Shown here: in pieces, positions 22,547 to 33,055 of the stretch
Position numbering within the stretch: the first letter of the stretch is position 1
How the letters are laid out: every line of letters starts with the position of its first letter
From: Gyrodactylus bullatarudis
Lineage: Eukaryota; Platyhelminthes; Monogenea; Gyrodactylidea; Gyrodactylidae
Direction: 5' to 3'
NCBI GenBank assembly: GCA_012064415.1
Contig: SSNU01003037.1
Span: forward strand, 1 to 43,116
DNA: 43,116 nt
Made by a program: the position numbers and the translations under genes
Notes under the pieces: model-generated
Told to the model about the DNA's origin: nothing
Seen by the model: only the letters and a program-made list of their open reading frames with translations
Database searches by the model: none

Positions 22547-23143
22547 AAAACTAAAGTTTCAAAGGAATTACGCAATTTAAGCCACCCCCTTGTCAAATAA
22601 TTTATCATTCATATCATTAATTTTCAATTTAAACTATAAAGAGAAAGAATTACTGTTATACTGATGAAATGCAGAGATTGTTATTAATTGATATTTCAAG
22701 ATTATTGCAATTATTATATCTTAAAGATGTCTTTTTAAATAAATTTTTTTCAAATAATTTTATTTACAAATTTTATTCCCTTAAAAGTTGTAAGCTACAA
22801 TTTGTAATATATGATATGTTTGCACTGATTACTGATGTAGAAAATCTAAAGACTGAAGAATGATTTGCCCACCGCTTTTCTTCTGGTTTCCAGAGTTTTC
22901 CATTGCGCTCAAGATAATTAAATATACCTTTTTTCTATTAACCAAGTATTTTTAAATAACATAGTAGACGTATCCACATAATCAAATGATAAATGAATAA
23001 TATATGGTTACATAGCATTTGATAAAATTATATTTAAATTATTATCATTTAATGTCTTAAACAACTCGAAATTTTAGATGCACTGAAAGTATCTGAAGGT
23101 GTTTCAATCTTACGTAAATTCATAATTTAACATAAAATTTTCT
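22547..23143. other. Spacer between the two lipase genes
   Basis: About 600 bp of AT-rich sequence. A 64-codon frame at 22669-22863 has no motif and is judged random. No acceptor-like site stands just before the paralogue B ATG. Confidence 0.5.
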
Positions 23144-26100
23144 ATGGAGGAGGATATTTCAGGTAATTAATATCATTCATCTTGTCTAGATCCTGATATC
23201 ATAAGCTATAAAAATTTTGTTGTCTTGTTAAAAAAAGTTGTTGAAGATACTAACGAATTACTATCAAAATACGATAAATTTGTTGATAAAAACATAATTC
23301 CTAATAGAAGAAAAGATGCTCCTAATCCTATTTACGTGGGACTAGATGATTTACTTTATATAATTAATTTTTATGACTTGGAAAAAGTTATTGGTTACTT
23401 TTACAAAGAAATTTCTTCATTTGACTACAAAACCTGCAGGGCAAATGGAATACGCAGTTTTATCAGTTTAGTTGAACAATGCCTTCAAATCATCTCAGAC
23501 TGTTTATCGAACATGAAAGGATTTTCTGTAAAAAATATGTAAGTTTCAATTGAAACGATTATGCTGAAAAAAAACTCAAATTAACTTGAATCTGTATTTT
23601 ATTTAGATTTGGCAGAGAAGAAGTGAAATTTGTAAATTATGTCAGTGCACTGAATGAGCTCATGATTCCTATGACTATTCTGAAAAATCTCCTGCCAAAA
23701 CTTAAGGGATGTTTATACTTTGATGAACATCTGATGAATTTACCTCGTATTGGAACCTGTGATCCATTAAAGCCGATGGATCCTCTATCGGCAAATTCAT
23801 TTATTGAACGAGATGAATCAAAGCTCAAAGAATTCAAAAGTTATGTTGACGAAGTTAACCGTATTGATTCGCTCAATCAGGAATATTTTTATGGAGAATG
23901 CTTAGCATTCTATATGGTACCACAAGCAAAACGAATATTCGAAGCAGTTGATTCAGTTCTTGGAGGATTCGCTAGTTCTCACGAGAAAGAAAAGACTGGA
24001 CTCATTGGATATTGCAATGCTGTATGTAAATCAATTGATTTCTACTGTTCAACTTCTGACAGAGGGAAACAAATTGCCCAGACAACACAATATGCAGATA
24101 TCAACTTTTGCAAAAAGTTTTGGGGTCTCGGTGATAACAAATATTTATTAGAGATGAATAAAATTTTATTAACCAAGTTATCAGTTGTAAAGCATATCAA
24201 AATTGATCCTTGCCCCATTAGTGTTGACATAATAGATGGAAATTCTGTTACAAGTAAGCCTTCTTCATAATTTTCTTAAATAGGCATAGATTTTCCTTAT
24301 CCTGAAGAGATTAATATTTGTATCTTGTCTAAAAGTGGAAACAGTGATCCTGATTTGCTCGTAAAGAATTGGACCAATGGAAATCAACCTAGTAAATCAG
24401 TTGTTTTGCACATTCATGGAGGTGGATTTGTTGCCATGTCATCTAAAGGTCATGAGGTGAGTTTTTAACTAAAAACAATTTGTTAGAAAAATTTTAAAGT
24501 CTAATTTAATAAAAGGGTCAATTCCAAAAATAACCCCTTAAATATCTCTTTGAACTTGACCCTTCAGGGCCGAGTCTATTTAATGAACCCAGAGATTAAA
24601 TATAAATACATACTCGGAATCAACATGCATTATAAATGATTTTTGGGAATTAATGGACATTTTTCAAATTTCTAATTGGCGCCAAATATTCTTTTTTTTA
24701 AGTTTTTCAGGATCACAATTAGAAAAGGAAATCTGATCTAATGATTCACCTCATTATTGTTTTGGAAATGAATTTCGAATTCTTGATCATTTTCCCTCCT
24801 CTAAAATCAATGAAATTTTGGTGATCAAAGATCTTTAAAAAATGGTTGGTCTTTAAGCATTTAAAGGCATTAACCGGTTATCTTATCTAATAAACTTATC
24901 AAAGTTCAAAAGAATGTGAATTTGCCGCCAAATCAAAATTCAGGTTTAATATTATTTTGATCCTCATATGGCCCATGGCTCGAGAATTAAAAATTAAATA
25001 CTCTTCATTTAAAACCCTTTATCTTATTTTTGAAATATTTGCTATAATAATCCTGAAATATTAGGTTGTTTCAAAAGTATTAAGCAAAATTTTGTAAAAA
25101 TTATAATGTACTTTGCTGGCATATTTCGTTATGATATATATACAGAATATCATTAAGTTACAAATTAAAATATTCACGTTTTTTTCTATACATTTATATC
25201 TCTTTTCTGGTAGACTATCCATACACCGTTGCCAAAAGTTGAGGGTTATTATACTAGATTTTTATTTGAAATAGTTAATAAGCATATTAATATGAAATAT
25301 CGTTTTTTTGGTCCATGCACTCGTTTAGTGAGTTCAAAACATCAATGTCTAATAATTCCATTGTAACTTTTGAACGATAGAATTTTAGAAATTGTCATTA
25401 AGAAAACCGAATTCTATGATAAATTTTGTACTTAAAAATATATAATTATTTGAGATGATATTCTGCTGTTATTTCATACGTGATCTATGAAAAATTTGCT
25501 TAATACTTTTGAAACAACCTAATATAATTGATCTAACGTGTTTTGTATTTTCTCTCCTTCAAGTTGATACTTTTTATAGATTTTCTCCTAGCAAGATTCG
25601 TTTTATGACACATTTGTACCATTTTGATATAATTTTTAGCAAGAGCCCAAAAATTTTTATTCGGATAGCAATTAGACTACACTAAAATTGTAAGTTACTC
25701 ATGTAGACAACCTATGTCATACCTTAACATTTAGTAACATAATATAAACTGCTAATGAAGAAATGGTCTTAACAATTCTAACGATTCAATCGAAATAAGA
25801 ATTCTACGACTTGATTCATACACATGATAATTTTTAATGAAAAGGTAGAAAGAGGAAATTCAAAATGAAGAGATTAGTTAACCCTCCAAGCCCCAAGCGG
25901 GTCATATATGGGACAGGTGGCCTTCTCAAGCTGTAATTAATTGAAAAAATTCAAAAACTTTCAAGATAGTAAAATGAACGCTTTTTTAAAAATCCACTCA
26001 CAGAGTTCAAAGAAAGAAAGTCAACTCTTGAGATAACAAGTTAGCACTTCCAGGGTCTAAAAATGGTCGTTTTTGTGTCAATAACTCTAAAGTTAAAGGT

Positions 26101-29100
26101 TGGTTTTTGAAAAGAATTCCATATTCGTTATCAACGTATTCTGAAACCATACAAAATTATCAATCTCACGATTATTCCTTGAAAAAAATTTTCTCTGGGT
26201 CTTTAAGGGTTAAATAAATAAAATACACTGATTATTGAGACTGAAAATTGGATTTTTCAATTGAAAAAATTAAATTGGAATTAACCCTTTAAAGAAGACT
26301 TAAATAAGCCAAAATAGTCAGGATTTACATTAGCAAATTTTCATCCTATAAATATTTACAGGACTATTAGTATTAATAGTATATTATTCTATTTTCTGTT
26401 CATAAGCTGTCTTATTTCTCGGAAAATTTTGGTTCTCATCGTCGGTTCTCATCAGACCTTACACCGACTTGTAATATTTATATATAATTATCAGTGAACA
26501 ATGTACACTGCTCAATTCTGACCAATCGCTTTCATTCGCCTTAGATTTGCCAATGGGATTGACGTGTGTTTCTCATGTATTCTGCTTGAAGTAATCATTT
26601 TTGCTTTTGTTGTTGCTCGGGATATTTTTCCTCTGTTTTCCTTTTTGATGCTGGGGTATTTACTTATTAAATGTATGTTTATGTTGAACTGCTAAGTTTG
26701 GTGCTTCAGTATGACTTTTTACAAGTTTTTTATTTGAAAATTAACCCTTAATGTCCCACTGGGTTATTTTCCTTCACATACAGCTATTCTCGATGAATTT
26801 GAGTATTTCGGTATGGTAGTCATTATGTTGTAATTTAATTGATAGACGCGGTTGATGATTCCAATTAACAATATAGTTTTATTCGCACTATTTTTTGTTA
26901 TAATTTACCAGTTTTATGAAAAATATATACAATTATATACACATTTTGGGATTTATCTAGACGATTTAATTTGTGAGTATTTATTAGACTGAATTAAATA
27001 TATATGCTTTTTATAAGTTTTACTATATGTTTCTAGTATTTTTCATTTGTATTGAGAAGTAAATAGAACCGGTGCCTCTAAAGTAAAGTTTAGCCCATTT
27101 TAATTTTCAAGTTGGCCCTATTTTTCCATTTTTTAAAAATAATTCTGTATTTCCTTTGATGATAATGGAATCTTTATCTTGATAGTGATGTACTTGTTCA
27201 TCTTGAAGCTTCGTGAGTTAAGTTACACTCATTATAAAACAACTGAAGCCTTCTTAATAATATTACTGTATTATCAATGATAATTTATCATGTACAAACA
27301 AATGTTCTTTATTTAGAGATTATGCAATATTTTCAAAATCATGATAATACTAGAATTGCACATTACTTTGAGCTGCATGTAGCACCACTGTGAATAGCTT
27401 AATCATAAAATTTTTTAATGTCTTAATTCTTTTCTATTGTTTTGAACTATTAGAGAAAAAAATACTTTTTCATGATAACTATTCTTCTTCGTTTTCTAGA
27501 AAGCATGTACTCATGATAATCTAACGAAAGAAATTTATATTCATCGATATTAAATGATGAGATTCTGAAAATTGAAAAACCTTTTAACCTATAGATTACT
27601 AAAAGTACAATAGAATTTTAGTTATAAAAAGATCAAAATAATCTGGTAAAAATTCTCGATGACTTGTTGTCCGACACTTCTCAGCTATCTGTCATATTCT
27701 GGAGACTATGCTCATTAGTAAACCTAGTTGACATGAAGAATTTACTTTTGTGCCAAAAAACTCGATATTTTTCTTCGGAAAGTCAGGAAGAAATTAATTT
27801 TCCCAACTCCATAATGAAATACGCCAATAAGTTGGGGAAATTAAAAAAAATTTAATCTGACCAAAATTAGGCAGTTTTTCGAAAATAGCACCAAATTTCC
27901 ACTTTTACAACTTTCGAATCCAAAATTTTTATCGATTTCAAAAATTTGAGGCAGTTAAATGCAGATATTCGAGGTCAGCATTAGACAAAGAATTCGAATT
28001 CGGGGAACCGAAAAATTTTGATTCATTGATTATCTCGAAGGGGAATGATCCAAAATTTAAAAGTTCAACTTTTTCTTGAAATGGTAGACAACGGCGCAAT
28101 TTGAATTCTTTGTCTAATGCTGACTTTCCGAAGAAAAATATTGAGTTTTTAGGTAAAAAAGTAAATTCCCATCTTCATGTCAACTAGCTTCATGTCTCAA
28201 ATTTAACTTTTGAAGCTCTTCGGCTTGGCGCAGGATTATTTATTTACATTGGCATATGTGAAAACAGCGCATTCATCATTAAGAATTCTAGTAGATTATT
28301 ATCGTATCTTGTAATTTTAATAAATTTAATAATAGCCATTACTCGCCATTTTCTGGTTTGTCTTTTCAAAAATTGAGAATAAATGAAAATATTTGAAAAA
28401 TTGTTCATTACCATTTTAACCTTGGAATGACATTTGGGGGTCTTTAACGCCCCCGTTTGTCTTAAAACTCCCTCAATACAAAAATTCAGATTTTTAGATA
28501 ATAACTATAATTTTGGCAAAGTTTTACTGATTTTACAATTAGCAATGACATAATTTGGAATTACGCTGTCATTGGATAGTCGAAAATCAGCATAAAATGT
28601 CCAATCGATTTCTATTAGAAAATACATAGGTAAAATGTTATTTTCAACTGTCATTATTTCAAATATTTATTATTTTACACAACTAAAGATTTATTCCTGT
28701 TTGCATATTTTTGTTTACCCTTACATTTCGATAATGATCGATAAGAATTTCAATTTATTTGCATTCATTTGCCAATAATAAAGATTTTTATTGATTTTAA
28801 GTACAGCATGGATTCTTTTAACCAGTTTCTGTTACATTTTTAATAGATAAAGCCAAACTTTTCAACTTTACCCAGCCTTAATCTCATTTTGAAGATAATC
28901 GAAAATTAAGCATTTCTTCCTATGAAACTACTATTTTTGAGTTTGTTCTGATATGCGGAATCTTGATTGTAAATTACAATTTTTGGACATGCACCAAGAT
29001 TTTGCAATGAACTTTACCACGAGAAATGTCAAAGATTTTTTAGCCTTCGGAAAATTTTCAAAGAAATGCGAAATTTTGAAAATCTGTGATTGACCAAAAA

Positions 29101-31843
29101 ACTTCTTCTATGATCAAGTATCGTTTTACATGGTGTTATTTTATTGAGTTAATTAATGTTAATGATATTTTTCTATTACAACATCATTTCTGGTGAGCTA
29201 AAAAACGTTGAATATCTAGAAAATCAGTCGTTCAAGGCAATCAAGCACAGAAATTACTGTCTTGAAACCTTTTAATCTCTTAAAAAATGAAATAATATTA
29301 TCGAAAATGGTTGAAATTAAAAAATCAAAAATATAAGCCTTTCTGTTTAAAATGATTGATTTCTGTAGATTAGTAGAAATAATTTTAACAGGAATTTCTC
29401 GAAGCTTAAGATTTTTTAATAGTTTTGGCAATATTTCAAATAAAACAAGCGTTCATAAGTAAGTTTATCTAATCTGTATTTGAGGTTTAAAATTTTTTAA
29501 TTCTTACGAATCGCAATATTGTTTTTTTTAATAGATAGTTAAAGCTTCTTGGAAAAATATGAGAATTCTAGAATATATATCAGGATAATTAAGAACCTCA
29601 CTCTTTGTCTAGTTTTCACAAAAACATGTTTAAGGAAAATTAAATAATCATTATAGTAATTATAAATTCACAAATAAATAGGCATTCTCTTTTTATATAT
29701 ACCAAAAGAATGTCCTATTTAACTAGAAAATAAATTTGAAACAATTCGCCAATTTAATTTTTCTTTCAAAATTAACTAGGTATATCTGCGTAATTGGGCA
29801 AAAACATGGAATTGTCCCATAGTCTCCGTAAATTATTCTCTAGCACCTGAAAAAACATATCCTATTGCTTTGATGCAATGCTTTTATACCTATTGTTGGA
29901 TATTAAACAATCTCAGTTCCCTTGGATGCTCTGGAGACGCAAAAGTCATCATCTGTGGTGATTCAGCTGGTGGCAACCTTAGCGCTGGAGTCTGTACAAT
30001 GGCTGCAAATATGAATTTGGCAAAGAAGCCGAATGGCCTATGCATAATGTATGCACCTCTTGTTCTCGGTTTCGTAACTACTCCGTCTAAACTAATGGCA
30101 TACTGTGATCCACTTCTTCCAGCTGGGATCCTTTGTCGATGCCTATTTTGTAAGTAGCCTCTTCTCGGCCTTTTTTACTCCCATAGATTGTTTTATTTAT
30201 GCTTTGCAGCCTACAATGGCATCGACGAGAGTGTCCTTGGTATTAGTAATAAACCAACGTGAGTAAAAAAATTACAAAGTTATCCCAATTACTTCAAAAA
30301 AAATACAATCCTTTGGAAATTTTAGGGAAGAAGATGAAACTGTTTCTCTAGTTCAACGTGAAGGTAACAATTCAATTACATTGATTATCTTATTTATCAA
30401 CCTTGAAATCTAAAATTTTCCTACGTAGAATATGTGTCTAAACGACGAAAAGTCCGACCTGATAATGTCAACAATCCCCTGAGGAAATTCAGGAATTATG
30501 AGATCAAACAAGATTCATACAAATCTCCGTTATTAGCAAGTGATGACTTATTGAGACGCTTTCCGCCTACAACAATTATTGTATGTTCTATTTTTGATTT
30601 ATTGACTAATAGAGTTAACTAATACATTCTGATTTGTAAACAGAAATTCATTTCTCGATTATAAAAATATATTTTAGCCTTTACTATGAAGTATGCATAT
30701 AAAAATCGCAATAAATATAGTCATCTTTAACCAATGTTCATGTAACTCGAAGATTAACTTGAATCTGTTTTTGGCGATAAGATTGAGCCTTTTGAAAGAA
30801 AACTCCGTCAAACAACCTTTAGATCATATCTTTTATGAAAGGGTGTTTGAAACTCTTGAATTTTTTATCGTTTCGGGAGGACCTCGTGATATTTTACGCA
30901 ATAACTGTTGATAGTTAGGAATCAATAAGTAATTCTTTCAATTTATAGAATTTTAAACTACGAAAAAGTTTCAAATTTTTCCATAAACCACTCAAATTCA
31001 ATAAATATATAAGAACTAATTTTGATATTATCTGGAATTTGTTTTATTTTTAATCTATAATTCTTTTTTATAATTAAGCTAGAATTCTATCATGACTAGA
31101 CATTTCTGCGTGAATATTTAATTTTTCTTCATCAAGTCGATAATATTTCGAGGCAAAAATCTAAATTTCTTCCATCTTTTCAATCAATTCTTATCGATAT
31201 AATATAAAATATTACAGTGTCCATTCTCGAAGTTAGAAATATAAAAGATATGTTATAAATCAAACAGATGTGGCCCATACAATGTGCGTTTCAAATTCTC
31301 CAAATTAATCCTAGTTTAACAATCAGCTGAGGTAAATTTTAATCATGAAACAAAATAGTTGTTTTTCCATAAAAATGATTCTTAGTGAAATATAATCAAG
31401 ATGGCTATTTTCACTTTGAGATCTGCCACGAATTTTTACATTTGAAAACGTCTTATTTCATGACAGTAAAAAAAGGATTTTGTCAACTTCATTGTTTTCT
31501 TTTAGCTTATTACTTTAATTATAATTTATTTTCAATACAATGAAGAGTATCATTTTCATGTCATTCTCTTTGACCGAGAATATTGTTCCTCATTGAATTT
31601 TTATCGATAAACTTTTGCTTTTAGTGCAGCCAAGCAGATATATTTCTCGATGATGGGATAGAGTATGCTAAGCGTCTTACTAGAAATAAAATTCCAGTTG
31701 TATTCCGGGCAGTTCCTGATCTGCCGCATGGCTTTGTGAATTTAGGCAAGTTCGGTGCACCCCTCAATGATGCAACAAACCTATGCAGAGATCTGATCCA
31801 TGACCTAATCAATGGAGACTACTCAAAGCATGACCATGACTAG
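23144..31843 (+). CDS. LIPE: Hormone-sensitive lipase, paralogue B
   Basis: A tandem paralogue of the upstream lipase. Nine exons: 23144-23162, 23190-23538, 23607-24253, 24284-24456, 29780-30149, 30210-30258, 30326-30363, 30429-30580, 31625-31843; 2016 nt, 671 aa. The HSL N-terminal domain is recognisable (RANGIRSFISLV, YFYGECLAFYMVP). The oxyanion HGGG (~383), Ser in GDSAGG (~458), Asp in QADIFLDD (~604) and His in DLPHGF (~634) are all present, so it should be an active esterase. Relative to A it is about 110 residues shorter: the N-terminus is short, the regulatory insert between the hydrolase halves is cut down and lacks the SRTRSYS cluster, and the polar tail exon is absent. The second basic patch, SKRRKVRP, remains. 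Most splice phases match A, showing duplication. The gene ends 50 bp from SNRNP35, tail-to-tail. Confidence 0.93.
25061..25522. mobile_element. Tc1/mariner-type MITE
   Basis: The 462-bp element begins TTAGGTTGTTTCAAAAGTAT and ends with the inverted ATACTTTTGAAACAACCTAA. It is flanked on both sides by TA, the target of Tc1/mariner transposases. The TTAGGTTG terminus is typical of mariner. No transposase frame lies inside, so it is non-autonomous. Confidence 0.85.
27724..28187. repeat. Inverted-repeat element, family 2, copy 1
   Basis: The left arm starts CTAGTTGACATGAAG and continues through ATATTTTTCTTCGGAAAGTC. The right arm is its inverse and ends CTTCATGTCAACTAG. An inner pair (ATTAGACAAAGAATTC / GAATTCTTTGTCTAAT) extends the fold. 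A related copy lies at 41690-42333. Located in lipase B intron 4. Confidence 0.75.
30581..31624. other. Lipase B intron 8 (1.0 kb), nothing assignable
   Basis: AT-rich, GT-AG bounded. A 72-codon frame at 30693-30911 has no motif and is judged random. Confidence 0.5.
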
Positions 31844-31893
31844 AGACTCGTCGAATTCTATAGAGTAACAAACATAGAGATGATTTTATTTGT

Positions 31894-32625
31894 TTATTCT
31901 CCTATCTTGTTTTTTTTATTATATGTGCTATGATAATTTTTTTTCTGGAATAATCGGGAAATACCACCAAATCTCAATTGTCCAGACTCTTTTTTTCCCC
32001 CGAGACCGCCGCCCATTCTTCTGGGTTTCCATCCCCTGAGGAATAGGCCCAATGAATTTTCAATGATAACTTCCTTGTTATTTCTTTCACTGTTTTTTGA
32101 TAAATTTTGTTCATAATTAACATCTCTTTCTTGGCCTTTAATCATTCTACGATATTCCTTCAAGAGTCTTTGAGCATCTTTCTTTTCATGGAATTTCAAA
32201 AAGCCATAACCAAGATAGGCCCTTGTTACAGGATGACGAATTATCTTAACCATTGGACAGTCGTTACAGGCAATGCTGCTATTCCGTAATAACCTCATGA
32301 CATAATCCAAAATCCAATCCTCTGTTGCGAACGCTTCCTTGGCAGAAAAGAATAATATTCTCTGAAATAGAATAGTAATATAGCTCACAATTATTTGATT
32401 TTATAATGATGAGAACTTGCAACAAACCTCTTCAAGAGCGAGACTTCTTAGGGATTTCCTGTGGTATCTCTTAAAATGCTTATATATTCTAGGATATTTG
32501 TACCTATTTCTTAGGGCTCTTTCAATGCCTCTGTCGTGAATGAAGTCTCCTGAACCATCCATACTACCAGCACTCTTGGGGCAGTAGCCTTCAGGCCTAC
32601 CTTCTACATGATTCCACGGTGCCGA
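31894..32625 (-). CDS. SNRNP35: U11/U12 snRNP 35K protein (start not resolved)
   Basis: The gene encodes a protein of the minor (U12-type) spliceosome, related to U1-70K, that binds in the U11/U12 di-snRNP. Two exons are clear: 32625-32428 and 32361-31894, with a 66-nt intron. SAGSMDGSGDFIHDRGIERA aligns with the conserved N-terminal block (KAGSIDGT in human). The RRM has RNP2 ILFFSA and RNP1 YLGYGFLKF. After it comes the signature GWKPRRMGGGLGGKKESGQL followed by RFGG. The first in-frame Met is at 32562, but the frame stays open and homologous above it (PEGYCPKSAGS) up to an acceptor-like TAG at 32626. An upstream exon, or a leader supplying AUG, is therefore likely. The Arg/Ser/Glu-rich tail of the human protein is missing; the product ends soon after the signature. 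Confidence 0.88.
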
Positions 32626-33055
32626 CTACATCAACAAGACAGGTTTGAGAAGGATGAATTAATTTTTTGCTGGAAAATAAGATTTGTTTTTTTTCTAAGT
32701 TCAAAATATATTTTTATATTAGAAATACATGACTTTCTCTCTGAGATGGGAATATATTGTTTTTTAATATGAGAATACAATTACTCAAGGTTGATAAATT
32801 GTTTGAGTGAGAAATGTATCCTTGTTGTCTGCTTCTGAGTAAGATAGATGGTAGAGATAGATTTAGAGAATAGCATGTTGATGGAGGGGTAAAATTTGAA
32901 AAAAGGTATACAAATTTACAGCTTTATAATTATAGATTGATTTTTTTGAAGGGGTCTTTTTTTCATTAAAAAATGGTCGGACTCATTTTTCACTGATAAT
33001 GCAATGAGAAATGTAAAAAAATGTGAGGCATATTGTATGAATAAACTTCTTTGGC
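32626..33055. other. Spacer between SNRNP35 and the UBAP2-like gene
   Basis: 430 bp on the minus-strand side of SNRNP35. It should hold the missing SNRNP35 start exon if cis-spliced, but no exon with ATG and a phase-0 donor was found. Otherwise AT-rich and unassigned. Confidence 0.4.

Larger units (their letters stand above)
24457..29779 (+). other. Lipase B intron 4 (5.3 kb)
   Basis: The largest intron in the window, in phase 0 between the HGGG exon and the GDSAGG exon. It contains a mariner-type MITE (25061-25522) and an inverted-repeat element (27724-28187). The rest is AT-rich with no recognised gene; small open frames at 27664-27855 and 29216-29431 look random. Confidence 0.7.

Noticed and set aside
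22669..22863. 64-codon plus frame between the lipases
   Set aside because: No recognisable features; composition fits background.
29216..29431. 71-codon minus frame in lipase B intron 4
   Set aside because: No motif; random open frame in AT-rich DNA.
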